Positions 1-8,300 of a DNA stretch of 51,571 nt are shown one piece after another. The notes beneath the pieces were generated by a model. The model was not told the origin of the DNA, made no database searches, and saw only the letters and a program-made list of their open reading frames with translations. A program made the position numbers and the translations under genes. The stretch lies in NCBI GenBank assembly GCA_017453505.1, contig JAFTEU010000018.1:1-51571 (forward strand), in the 5' to 3' direction. The DNA comes from Muribaculaceae bacterium. GTDB taxonomy: Bacteria > Bacteroidota > Bacteroidia > Bacteroidales > Muribaculaceae. Within the stretch, counting starts at the first letter, position 1. Each line of letters starts with the position of its first letter.

Positions 1-77
1 ACCTGCTCATGCCCCTCAAGATGGAGACTGGCATACAGGATGACAGGCAACTCAGTATTGACTTCGATTTTGATTAA
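1..77 (+). CDS. C-terminal end of an upstream protein (partial)
   Basis: An open frame enters the window and reads from base 3 to a TAA at 75-77, giving 24 residues that end in IDFDFD. The acidic/aromatic alternating end would fit a secreted or envelope protein, but nothing is recognisable. It lies about 105 bases before the thioredoxin-like gene, with a promoter in between, so it probably belongs to the preceding transcription unit. The other two + frames have no more convincing reading. It could also be non-coding. Confidence 0.4.
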   Translation, partial: LLMPLKMETGIQDDRQLSIDFDFD

Positions 78-120
78 CATAAATTAAGAGACACTAGTGT
101 ACTATTTATTCAAGAATGAT

Positions 121-128
121 TATCTTTG
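121..128 (+). promoter_or_regulatory. Bacteroidetes -7 box for the envelope locus
   Basis: TATCTTTG fits the Bacteroidetes -7 consensus TAnnTTTG and lies 53 bases before the ATG at 182. The -33 region (about 97-100, GTGT) is a weak match to TTTG. It would drive the thioredoxin-like gene and probably the closely packed genes after it. Confidence 0.6.
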
Positions 129-181
129 CGATGTTAATAGAATTAAAGACAAATGAATATGTAACTCAAAATGATTTGTAT

Positions 182-673
182 ATGAAAAAATGCTTTTTTA
201 CTTTCGTTATCTGCCTGCTTGCTGGTATAGGCATGGCTCAGGCACAACTTCCCGCAGTGACGCTCAAGAGCATTGATGGTGCTACTGTACAAAGCGAGAC
301 CCTCAGCAATGATGGCAAGCCGTTCATTATCGACTTTTTTGCAACCTGGTGTAAGCCCTGCAACCGCGAGCTGTCGGCCATTGCCGAGGTCTATGACGAG
401 TGGCAGGAAGAGACTGGTGTGAAGATCTATGCCGTAAGCATTGACCAGGGACAGAATATCAATAAGGTCAAGCCGCTTGTTGACCAGAATGAATGGGAGT
501 ATGAAGTACTGCTGGATCCTAATAGCGAGTTGTTGAAAGCCCTTGGTGGTCAGATGATACCATTTGTTGTCGTCGTTGACGGTAACGGCAACATCGTCTC
601 AAAACACAGTGGTTATACTGATGGCGCCGAGGATGAACTCATTCAAGAGGTGCGTAAACTCATCGCCCACTAA
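182..673 (+). CDS. Secreted thioredoxin-like (TlpA/ResA-type) thiol-disulfide protein
   Basis: A 163-residue protein with a signal peptide (MKKCFFTFVICLLAGIGMAQ) followed by a thioredoxin fold. The active site is WCKPC (residues 56-60) and the cis-proline is in MIPF (P127), so it is probably a periplasmic thiol reductant or oxidant of the TlpA/ResA type. The frame is open upstream to 116, but that stretch contains the promoter at 121-128 and the signal peptide begins at 182, so I use 182. It is first in a tight + strand cluster whose third and fifth genes also carry CxxC motifs, so these may be its partners; this is inference from gene order. The substrate is unknown. Confidence 0.85.
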   Translation: MKKCFFTFVICLLAGIGMAQAQLPAVTLKSIDGATVQSETLSNDGKPFIIDFFATWCKPCNRELSAIAEVYDEWQEETGVKIYAVSIDQGQNINKVKPLVDQNEWEYEVLLDPNSELLKALGGQMIPFVVVVDGNGNIVSKHSGYTDGAEDELIQEVRKLIAH

Positions 674-691
674 AGTTTCCTAGGCATCGCC

Positions 692-2344
692 ATGTATCGT
701 ATTTCATTCATTTCCCTGATTCTTGTGGCAATAGCGCTCATGCCTGCCTCTTCATGGGGACAGGTGACCGTCAGCGGCAGTATCCAGAGCGATATTCTCA
801 TTCCGCAGGATGATGAGAAGATCGGAACCGAGCACTATGATGACAAGGTGCTGACCAATACCTATCTTGACCTGAAGCTGGGCAGCAAGTATGTGGATGC
901 TGGCGGACGCTTTGAGTTCCTGGAATATCCGCTGCCTGGCTATGAAAAGGACTTGAAGGGGTGGGGCGTGCCTCACTTCTATGTCAAGGGGCATTACAAG
1001 AACATCGAGCTCACGGTGGGTGACTACTATGAGCAGTTCGGCTCGGGATTCATCCTGAGAACCTATGAGGAGCGGTCGCTGGGAATCGATAACGCCCTGC
1101 GTGGCGCTCGATTGAGCTACACGCCTGTTGAGGGTGTGAGCGTTAAGGCGCTTACCGGTAAGCAGCGCCGCTATTGGCATCACAATGATGCACTCATCAG
1201 TGGTGCGGATCTGGAGGTGAGTCTGGATCAGTTCATCAAGTCGATGCAGGACCATGATGTGCGCATCATGCTGGGTGGATCGTGGGTCAACAAGCACGAG
1301 AAGATTGGTGACGATGCCATCTTCCTGGATGCGACTCACAAGTTGAACCTGCCGACCTATGTCAACGCATGGGACGCACGCATCAACTTCACTCACAAGG
1401 GCTTCAACCTGCTGGCTGAATATGCGCAGAAGTCTCAGGATCCATCGTTTGATAACCTGTACCACTATGGGAAAGGCAATGTTGCCATGCTCAGCGCTTC
1501 TTATTCCCGCAAGGGCATGAGCTTGCTCGTTCAGGCTAAGCGCAGCGAGAACATGGCTTTCCGCAGCCGTCGCACGATGAGCGGAACATCGAGTTTTATC
1601 AACCATCTGCCTCCGTTTACCCATGATCAGACTTATGCCTTGCCGGCTCAGTACCCCTATGCCACCCAGTTTGGTGGTGAGTGGGCTTTTCAGGTAGAGG
1701 CTGGTTATACCTTCAAGAAGGGGTCAACGCTGGGTGGCAAGTATGGCACCAAGGTAAAGGCCAATTTCTCTCATGTTCGAGGGCTTGACAACGGTGATGT
1801 CAAGAACCCAGTCAAGGACGATGTGCTGATGGGAAGCGATGGCTACAAGACATCCTTCTTCGGCATGAGTGACGAGATCTATTACCAGGATATTGATGTG
1901 CAGATCGAGAAGCGCTTCACCCGCGACTTCTCGCTGATATTCATGTATATGAACCAGCGTTACAATATGACCGTTGTCGAGGGGCATGGCGGTATGATTA
2001 AGAGCAACATCCTGGTGGCCGACGGTAAGTACAAGTTCTCGCCTAAACTGACATTGCGCTGCGAGTTGCAATATCAGTTCTGCAAAGGTGATGATGGGGA
2101 CTGGGCATTCGGCCTGGCAGAACTCTCATGGGCGCCCCACTGGATGTTTACCGTGAGTGACATGTGGAATTGTGGCGAGACCAAGGTGCATTACTATCAA
2201 GCTCTGGTCACCTATAGCCTCAAGTCCCATCGCATTCAAGCGGGCTATGGCCGCACCAATGCGGGTTACAACTGCTCGGGCGGCGTTTGTCGCTGGGTTC
2301 CCGCGACCCGAGGTTTCACGTTATCCTATAATTACAGCTTCTAG
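692..2344 (+). CDS. DUF6029-like outer-membrane beta-barrel protein
   Basis: A 550-residue protein with a signal peptide (about residues 1-24, ending SSWGQ), many alternating hydrophobic/aromatic strands and a C-terminal Phe (YNYSF), as in outer-membrane barrels. The early block LRTYEERSLGIDNALRG resembles what I remember of DUF6029, a Bacteroidetes family without a known function; this was not checked by search. The gene starts 18 bases after the thioredoxin-like gene and ends 3 bases before the Omp28 lipoprotein, so all three are likely cotranscribed. It may be a channel or a structural partner for the secreted proteins that follow. Confidence 0.7.
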   Translation: MYRISFISLILVAIALMPASSWGQVTVSGSIQSDILIPQDDEKIGTEHYDDKVLTNTYLDLKLGSKYVDAGGRFEFLEYPLPGYEKDLKGWGVPHFYVKGHYKNIELTVGDYYEQFGSGFILRTYEERSLGIDNALRGARLSYTPVEGVSVKALTGKQRRYWHHNDALISGADLEVSLDQFIKSMQDHDVRIMLGGSWVNKHEKIGDDAIFLDATHKLNLPTYVNAWDARINFTHKGFNLLAEYAQKSQDPSFDNLYHYGKGNVAMLSASYSRKGMSLLVQAKRSENMAFRSRRTMSGTSSFINHLPPFTHDQTYALPAQYPYATQFGGEWAFQVEAGYTFKKGSTLGGKYGTKVKANFSHVRGLDNGDVKNPVKDDVLMGSDGYKTSFFGMSDEIYYQDIDVQIEKRFTRDFSLIFMYMNQRYNMTVVEGHGGMIKSNILVADGKYKFSPKLTLRCELQYQFCKGDDGDWAFGLAELSWAPHWMFTVSDMWNCGETKVHYYQALVTYSLKSHRIQAGYGRTNAGYNCSGGVCRWVPATRGFTLSYNYSF

Positions 2345-2353
2345 AAAATGACG

Positions 2354-3142
2354 ATGAGAAAGATATATTTTACCATCATGACGCTGGCTCTGCTGGCTGC
2401 TTGTGACGAGGTGTCGCACGACGACAGGCTCACCTATGTGGAGCCGCCCGAAGTGGGCCGTGCTGTGCTCATCGAGGACTACACCGGGCAGTATTGTGTG
2501 AATTGCCCGCGTGCCACTGCCGAGATAGAGCGACTGATTGAGGAGTATGGTGACTCGGTTGTTGTCGCTGTTGCCATTCATTCAGGGCCATTTTCCAAGC
2601 AGAAAGGTGTCGCGTCGCCGCTCTATACCGAGGTGGGTGACGAGTATTTCACACGATGGAACTTGTCGGCTCAGCCTGTCGGTCTGATAGACAGACTGTA
2701 CTCGTCGATGCCGTTCAGCTACACCGACTGGGCTGCAGGTGTCAATTACGAGATAGGCTTTGAGGCCCCCGTGTCGTTTGTCACTAAGCCCGCCTATGAC
2801 AAAGACACCCGTGACCTCACTGTCGAGGTGCAGACCATTGGCCTGGATGAGGCACCCGTCAGTGGCAGGTTGCAGGTTTGGTTGCTCGAGGACAGTATCG
2901 ACAGCTTCCAGCTGATGCCCGATGGGTCTGTCAATGAGCACTATAACCACATGCACGTCTTCCGTGCAAGCATCAACGACCCGTGGGGTGATGACTTGAC
3001 CGTCACTCATGGCGAGGTGGCTGCCAAGAACTATGAGTATATACTGGATCCAGCCTGGGTGCCAGAGCATTGCTCCATCGTCACATTCCTGTTTGATGAC
3101 AATGGTGTTCGCCAGGTGTCCAAGACTAGATTGATTGAATAA
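2354..3142 (+). CDS. Omp28-related lipoprotein with a thioredoxin-like CxxC
   Basis: A 262-residue lipoprotein with a type II signal: lipobox LAAC with the lipidated Cys at residue 17. Next comes a thioredoxin-fold-like segment, EDYTGQYCVNCPRA, with CVNC at residues 48-51, typical of the Omp28-related family of Bacteroidetes. The rest looks like a beta-sandwich. An ATG two codons upstream (2348) is also possible; I prefer 2354 because it gives a normal MRK signal-peptide start. It follows the barrel gene after 9 bases (3 from the earlier ATG). The CxxC suggests thiol exchange or disulfide handling at the cell surface, which is inference. Confidence 0.75.
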   Translation: MRKIYFTIMTLALLAACDEVSHDDRLTYVEPPEVGRAVLIEDYTGQYCVNCPRATAEIERLIEEYGDSVVVAVAIHSGPFSKQKGVASPLYTEVGDEYFTRWNLSAQPVGLIDRLYSSMPFSYTDWAAGVNYEIGFEAPVSFVTKPAYDKDTRDLTVEVQTIGLDEAPVSGRLQVWLLEDSIDSFQLMPDGSVNEHYNHMHVFRASINDPWGDDLTVTHGEVAAKNYEYILDPAWVPEHCSIVTFLFDDNGVRQVSKTRLIE

Positions 3143-3160
3143 CTTATATTATTTTGCGAT

Positions 3161-3853
3161 ATGAAGAGAATCTTTACTGCTTTATTTTTTAGCATGGCGT
3201 TGATGGCTTGGCCCACGATGGCTCAAGACATTGATGAGAGTTATGTGTTTATGGATGAAGATGGCAACATCATTGAGAATGGTGCCACTGTAGTTCGTAA
3301 TGTGGTGGAGCCCTATGATGATGTGTCGAGTGTGATTTACTCGGGCTTGTCGGTATTGAACCTTGCTGGCTCCAATGATGAGATCAAGATGCATTACGTC
3401 ATCAAGCGCATTGATAACGGAACCTATCAGATCTGTTTCCCGACCACCTGCAACATGCAGACCGCTCCTGGTGAGTATGAAACAGGCACTGGCAAGCCCA
3501 TGAGTGACCTGCAGGATATTCAGAGTGAATGGTTCCCCACAGCCGAGGGCGAGTGCGTCGTTGACCTCACTATCGAGTTGTTCACCAAGCAGGGCCTGTT
3601 CCCTCCAACCTATGTTCACAAGGCTTTCGGTCCCTCAATCACCTTGCGCTTTGTCAACGGGACTATTGAACCCGAGACTATCCCTGGTGACGTGAATGGT
3701 GACAAGGAGGTCAATATCAGTGATATCAATGCCTTGATCGACATTATCCTGTCGGGTGCTGAATTCAGCAAGCCTGCCGATGTTAACAACGATAATGAGA
3801 TTGGCATCAGCGATGTCAATGCGTTGATCGACATGATTCTTATAGCTGCTTAA
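3161..3853 (+). CDS. Secreted protein with a C-terminal type I dockerin
   Basis: A 230-residue protein with a signal peptide (ends PTMAQ), a beta-rich domain of about 140 residues without a recognised family, and a complete type I dockerin at the very end. The two calcium loops are DVNGDKEVNISD and DVNNDNEIGISD, each followed by a helix of the NALIDxIL type. The Ca ligand positions (D1, N3, D5, D12) are intact in both. Four residues after the second helix the protein stops, so there is no sorting tail behind it. It sits 18 bases after the lipoprotein gene. Dockerins outside cellulosomes are common in Bacteroidales and their partners are mostly unknown. Confidence 0.75.
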   Translation: MKRIFTALFFSMALMAWPTMAQDIDESYVFMDEDGNIIENGATVVRNVVEPYDDVSSVIYSGLSVLNLAGSNDEIKMHYVIKRIDNGTYQICFPTTCNMQTAPGEYETGTGKPMSDLQDIQSEWFPTAEGECVVDLTIELFTKQGLFPPTYVHKAFGPSITLRFVNGTIEPETIPGDVNGDKEVNISDINALIDIILSGAEFSKPADVNNDNEIGISDVNALIDMILIAA

Positions 3854-3891
3854 TTAACTATTATACGTATCATTAAAAAATTAGTGTTAAC

Positions 3892-5805
3892 ATGAGAAAG
3901 TCTTTACTTTTATTGATGGCATCTGCATTATTGCCATTAGCAATGAACGCACAACTGCTGGCACCCAAGGCCAATGGTGTCCTGCAACAACTTCCTGGTT
4001 TAAAAACTGTAACTGAAACCCACAAGGCTCCCGCCAAGGCTGACTTGGCTGAGAACCAGCGCATCATGGGCCACTATGACACCGATGATGTCACCAGCGA
4101 TGGTTTGGGCATCACGGGTCTGCCTGGCACAATTCCCATTGGAACCGTGCTGGTGCCCGATGAAATGTCAATGTTCCTTGGCGGTAAGATTGTCGCTTTC
4201 CGTGTCGGTCTGGCGCAGGCAACATCCATTACCCGAGTGTTTGTCGCTCCCGTTGATGCCGAAGGCAACCTGGGTGAGTTCACGGAGTGGTCCTGCAATT
4301 CAAGCAATGCAGGCTGGAATGAGATTGCTCTTGAGACTCCTTACGAGATGAATATGGATGGCAACACGGGTCTCATGATCGGTTTTGATTACACGCAGAC
4401 GTCCAGCAACTATCCTATCTCGGCAGTTGAGGTGGGTGACATTTATCCTTCTTATTGCTTCATCCAGAACTCCTGGCAGAACGTGGGTCTGGATTCTTAC
4501 GGCAACTTGAGCGTTCAGTGCATCGTTGAGAAAGATGACTATCCCGAGTATGCTGTCAGAATGTCCAATTTCAGGGCCAGCAACTTCGTGAAGGTGGGTG
4601 ATGAGCTCAATTACAGCTTCCGCCTCAGGAACATGGGCATCAAGGTCGCTGAACCCGAGTCGATTGTTATCGATGTCATGGTCGATGGCGAGAAAGTGGG
4701 CACAATCACCAATCCCGCTGAAGTAGGCAATACTGCGATCGACATGACGGGTGTCGTTCCTACTGGAGGTCTTGAAGCTGGTCAGCACGTTCTCACCGTG
4801 GCTCTTGCCAGTGTCAATGGTGAAGCTGTTGAGGATCCTCAGTCGATCGATTATACTTTCAAGGTGATGATGGATTGCTTCCCCCGCCAGAAACACCTGG
4901 TTGAGCAACTCACCTCTACCTATTGCACCTATTGCCCGCTGGGTAATTCGGTACTGAGTCTCCTCAAGGATCAGCGTGACGATGTCATCTGGGTGGGTGT
5001 ACACGGCAACATGAATGGTACTGACCCCTTCCGTAACGCACAGAGCGACTCGATCCTTACCTATCTTACCGGTGGTTCGGTCAGCTATCCTTCGGCTGCA
5101 TTTGACCGCACTGTAGGCTTTGAAGATGAGAATGCTATCTCTAATAGCATCGGCTACTATGAGCAATATCACCAGATGGTGGCAAGTGATATGAGTTCTT
5201 TCCTTGATTACATCACCGAGAGCACTCCCACCTTTGCAACCATTAACTGCTCGGCTATGTATCCCGAGCGCCTCTATGATGACAATGACACGGCTACCGT
5301 TGTGATCACTGGCAATATCACTCCTGACTTTGTGGACATGATGGGCGAGGATGCCCGACTCACAGTCTATGTGGTAGAGGATAGCCTAGTTGCCCGTCAG
5401 CTCAATAATGGCCGATGGGTTAACGGATATGTCCACAATGGTGTATTCCGCATGGCATTAGGCTCTGTTAAGGGTGTGCCCCTGAACATCACCGGCACTT
5501 CCTATGAGAATGTATTCCGTTTCGAGGTTGATGACGCTTGGAAGCCCGAAAACCTCCGTGTCGTTGCATTCATCAGCCGCCCGCTCACCAATTCGACGAC
5601 AGGTAGCTTTGCCGACATGTATGTTGACAATGCCGAGATGGCTAAATTTATCATTGCTGTTGGCGTTGATGAACTCCTGATGGACAATGATGTGGTTCCT
5701 GTTGACTACTACGACATCATGGGTCGTCACATTGATGGCCCGCAACAGGGTATCAATATCGTGAGAATGAGTGACGGCACGGCCCGCAAGGTGCTTGTGA
5801 AGTAA
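3892..5805 (+). CDS. Large Omp28-family secreted protein with a T9SS-like C-terminal tail
   Basis: A 637-residue protein with a signal peptide (ends LAMNAQ), an N-terminal beta-rich region (residues about 50-330), an Omp28/thioredoxin-like segment beginning KHLVEQLTSTYCTYCPLG (CTYC at 345-348), and a last 35 residues with YDIMGRHIDG...GINIVRMSDG...KVLVK. That end is the pattern of type A sorting domains of the type IX secretion system. It is therefore probably exported through T9SS and attached to the surface or released. It shares the CxxC module with the lipoprotein at 2354, so the locus has two Omp28 paralogues plus a thioredoxin-like protein. A PorD-like gene is present at 16985. Confidence 0.75.
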   Translation: MRKSLLLLMASALLPLAMNAQLLAPKANGVLQQLPGLKTVTETHKAPAKADLAENQRIMGHYDTDDVTSDGLGITGLPGTIPIGTVLVPDEMSMFLGGKIVAFRVGLAQATSITRVFVAPVDAEGNLGEFTEWSCNSSNAGWNEIALETPYEMNMDGNTGLMIGFDYTQTSSNYPISAVEVGDIYPSYCFIQNSWQNVGLDSYGNLSVQCIVEKDDYPEYAVRMSNFRASNFVKVGDELNYSFRLRNMGIKVAEPESIVIDVMVDGEKVGTITNPAEVGNTAIDMTGVVPTGGLEAGQHVLTVALASVNGEAVEDPQSIDYTFKVMMDCFPRQKHLVEQLTSTYCTYCPLGNSVLSLLKDQRDDVIWVGVHGNMNGTDPFRNAQSDSILTYLTGGSVSYPSAAFDRTVGFEDENAISNSIGYYEQYHQMVASDMSSFLDYITESTPTFATINCSAMYPERLYDDNDTATVVITGNITPDFVDMMGEDARLTVYVVEDSLVARQLNNGRWVNGYVHNGVFRMALGSVKGVPLNITGTSYENVFRFEVDDAWKPENLRVVAFISRPLTNSTTGSFADMYVDNAEMAKFIIAVGVDELLMDNDVVPVDYYDIMGRHIDGPQQGINIVRMSDGTARKVLVK

Positions 5806-5828
5806 TTCCTCAGTTCCGATAAAGAAAT

Positions 5829-5864
5829 CAGTCGGCTGGTGTCCACATGGGTGCCAGCCGACTG
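5829..5864. terminator. Hairpin between convergent genes
   Basis: An 11-base perfect stem, CAGTCGGCTGG (5829-5839) with CCAGCCGACTG (5854-5864) and a 14-base loop, lies between the + strand Omp28 gene and the - strand PAP2 gene. On the - strand it is followed by ATTTCTTT, so it may end both transcripts. There is no strong T run on the + strand. Confidence 0.6.
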
Positions 5865-5895
5865 TGTTACTAGACAAGATAGTAGTATCTCTCTC

Positions 5896-6441
5896 TCAGA
5901 ATTGGATGTTAACGGTCATCCCATAGGCCTCATTGCCAAAGGCCGTCGGACTGATCGCGACATCAACATCCTTGACAAAGGGACGGGTGAAAATGAAGGC
6001 ACTCCCTGCACCGATGGCGGCACCACCCAGCACATCCCACCAGTCGTGTCGGTCGGTGTGAACACGCCCCCATGCTACAAAACTCGACACCACGTAGGCC
6101 GGTACACCCCATTTCCAGCCATAACGCTTCATCAGGAATGTGGAGCCATTGAATGCCACAGCTGTGTGGGTGCTTGGGAACGCATGATGGCCAGTGCCAT
6201 CTGGCCTGTCCTTGCGAATGCATAATTCCAGGCCATAGTTCACGGCAAGGCATGTCGCGGTACTGAGGCCTAGCTGCTTGAGCCCCTCGGTGTCGTGCTT
6301 GGCAATGGCTACACCCAGTGCCGTGGCATCGGGCACTAGACACAGCAGGTCTGTCGTGGTCTTCAATTCTTTATCTTCGGCATGAAGAAGCGAACCTGGG
6401 AGCATCAACATGGCAGCCAGAATGATGTGGTGGAGTTTCAT
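5896..6441 (-). CDS. PAP2-superfamily phosphatase
   Basis: A 181-residue protein with a signal peptide (about 1-21). It carries the three PAP2 phosphatase motifs: KDRP (77-80), PSTH (89-92) and RVHTDRHDWWD (126-136; R126, H132 and D136 fit R-x5-H-x3-D, with Gly in place of the usual Ser before Arg). Members dephosphorylate lipid pyrophosphates or phosphatidates at the membrane or in the periplasm, for example undecaprenyl pyrophosphate or lipid A; the substrate here is unknown. Its ATG overlaps the stop of the upstream radical SAM gene by 4 bases, so it is last in the long - strand operon. Confidence 0.85.
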   Translation of the reverse strand: MKLHHIILAAMLMLPGSLLHAEDKELKTTTDLLCLVPDATALGVAIAKHDTEGLKQLGLSTATCLAVNYGLELCIRKDRPDGTGHHAFPSTHTAVAFNGSTFLMKRYGWKWGVPAYVVSSFVAWGRVHTDRHDWWDVLGGAAIGAGSAFIFTRPFVKDVDVAISPTAFGNEAYGMTVNIQF

Positions 6442-8300
6442 CGTTGTGGATATAGCTTGCGCAGCAGGTCGCTGCGGTGAATACGTTTTAGAGCCGTGGT
6501 AATGGCCGCGCGGTTCTTGCGGTCATACCAGAAGAAGAACAGCCGCTGGGCCTGTTTTTCCATCGGGGTCTTAGCACAATAGACAGGTTTCAACGTGTAG
6601 GGGTGGAAGCCGGTGTAATAGGTCTCGGTCGACACTGTCATGGGGGTGGGAGTGAAGTCCTGTACCTGCTCGAGACGGAAGTCTAGCTCCTTGGTGATCG
6701 CAGCGAGTTCAGCCATGTCGGCCTCATGGCAACCGGGGTGAGAGGAGATGAAATAGGGAATGATCTGCTGGCGCAGGTTGTACTTCACGTTCACGCGGTC
6801 AAACAGCGCTTTAAACTTCCTGAACAGTTCAAACGAAGGCTTGCGCATCAACATCAGCACCTCATCACTGGTGTGTTCAGGAGCAACTTTCAATCGCCCC
6901 GACACGTGGTAGCGGATCAGTTCCTCATTATACTGTGCGTTGATCCGGTCGATGCGTGCATCACCGGTGCGGTGCATTGACAAGTCATAGCGCACACCGC
7001 TGCCGATGAACGACTTCTTGACTTGGGGTAAGGCATCAACGGCATGGTAGATATCCAGCAGCTGGCTGTGGTCGGTGTTGAGGTTGCCGCATGGCTGCGG
7101 ATGCAGACAAGACGGGCGTTGGCAACGCTGACAGCGTTCCAGATCCTTACCGTGCATGCCATACATATTGGCGCTGGGACCGCCCAGGTCGCTGATGTAT
7201 CCCTTGAAGTCCTCCATCTGTGTCACCTGCCTGACCTCACGCAGTATTGATTCTTTGCTGCGTGATGCGATGAATTTGCCCTGGTGGGCACTGATGGTGC
7301 AGAATGCGCAACCCCCGAAGCAGCCTCGGTGCATGCACACCGAGTGGCGGATCATCTCGTAGGCTGGAATGCGCTTGCCTTGGTACCTGGGGTGGGGAAG
7401 GCGTGTATAAGGCAGGTCAAATGATGCGTCAATCTGCGCGGTGGTCATCGGCGGATTGGTGCGGTTCACCTTCACGGCAATATCTCCGGTGGCTTGCCAC
7501 ACGTTGTGGCCATGCCACAGGTTGCTTTCCACCTCGATGGTCTTGAAATTCTGTGCCTGCGCTTTTTTATTCTTTTGGCATTCCTCATAGCTGTGGAGAA
7601 CTACGTCCGTTTCATTATCAGCGGCAGGTAGATCACTTAACGGACGGCGCACCACTGTCTGAGGAATGTCGGTCAATTCCTCGATGCGTTTGCCGGCGGC
7701 AAGAGCCTCGGCGATAGCTACGTTGGGCAACTCGCCCATGCCATAGACCAGCAGGTCGGCATGGCAGTCAATGAGGATAGACGGACGCAACTTGTCCTGC
7801 CAGTAGTCATAGTGGGCAAGGCGCCTGAGCGATACCTCGATACCGCCGGCAATGACGGGAACATCGGGGAAGAGCTGCTTCAATATCTCGCTATATACAA
7901 TAGTCGGGTAATCTGGTCGGGCTCCAGCACGCCCATCGGGAGTATAAGCGTCATCGCTGCGCTTGCGGCGGGCGGCTGTGTAATGGTTTACCATCGAGTC
8001 CATCGCTCCGGCCGAGATGCCAAAGAAAAGTCGCGGCTTTCCCAGTTTCTTGAAGTCTCGCAAGTCATCGCGCCAATTGGGCTGTGGCACAATGGCCACC
8101 TTGTAGCCGTGAGCCTCCAGCACGCGCCCGATGACAGCCGTGCCCATTGACGGATGGTCGATGTAGGCATCGCCGGTGAAGAGGATGACATCAGCCTGAG
8201 CCCAGCCCAGGTGTTCCATCTCCTTGCGGGTGGTGGGTAGCCATTGCCCCCTGATGCGATGGTCTCCGCTGTCTCTCTTATGTTTCTTATCAGGAGTCAC
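6438..8300 (-). CDS. YgiQ-family radical SAM protein
   Basis: A 620-residue protein. The radical SAM cluster motif C-x3-C-x2-C is at residues 327, 331 and 334 (GCFGGCAFC). The N-terminal YgiQ region includes AGGIEVSLRRLAHYDYW, and a Cys-rich insertion (CQRCQRPSCLHPQPC) follows the core. These features and the length match the YgiQ/UPF0313 family, whose reaction is still unknown. Its start overlaps the uvrB stop by 4 bases and its end overlaps the PAP2 start by 4 bases, so translation of the three is probably coupled. Confidence 0.9.
   Translation of the reverse strand: MTPDKKHKRDSGDHRIRGQWLPTTRKEMEHLGWAQADVILFTGDAYIDHPSMGTAVIGRVLEAHGYKVAIVPQPNWRDDLRDFKKLGKPRLFFGISAGAMDSMVNHYTAARRKRSDDAYTPDGRAGARPDYPTIVYSEILKQLFPDVPVIAGGIEVSLRRLAHYDYWQDKLRPSILIDCHADLLVYGMGELPNVAIAEALAAGKRIEELTDIPQTVVRRPLSDLPAADNETDVVLHSYEECQKNKKAQAQNFKTIEVESNLWHGHNVWQATGDIAVKVNRTNPPMTTAQIDASFDLPYTRLPHPRYQGKRIPAYEMIRHSVCMHRGCFGGCAFCTISAHQGKFIASRSKESILREVRQVTQMEDFKGYISDLGGPSANMYGMHGKDLERCQRCQRPSCLHPQPCGNLNTDHSQLLDIYHAVDALPQVKKSFIGSGVRYDLSMHRTGDARIDRINAQYNEELIRYHVSGRLKVAPEHTSDEVLMLMRKPSFELFRKFKALFDRVNVKYNLRQQIIPYFISSHPGCHEADMAELAAITKELDFRLEQVQDFTPTPMTVSTETYYTGFHPYTLKPVYCAKTPMEKQAQRLFFFWYDRKNRAAITTALKRIHRSDLLRKLYPQR

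Noticed and set aside
752..1624. 290-residue open frame on the - strand
   Set aside because: It is antisense inside the barrel gene, has no recognisable domain or promoter, and the + strand protein has a signal peptide and barrel features.
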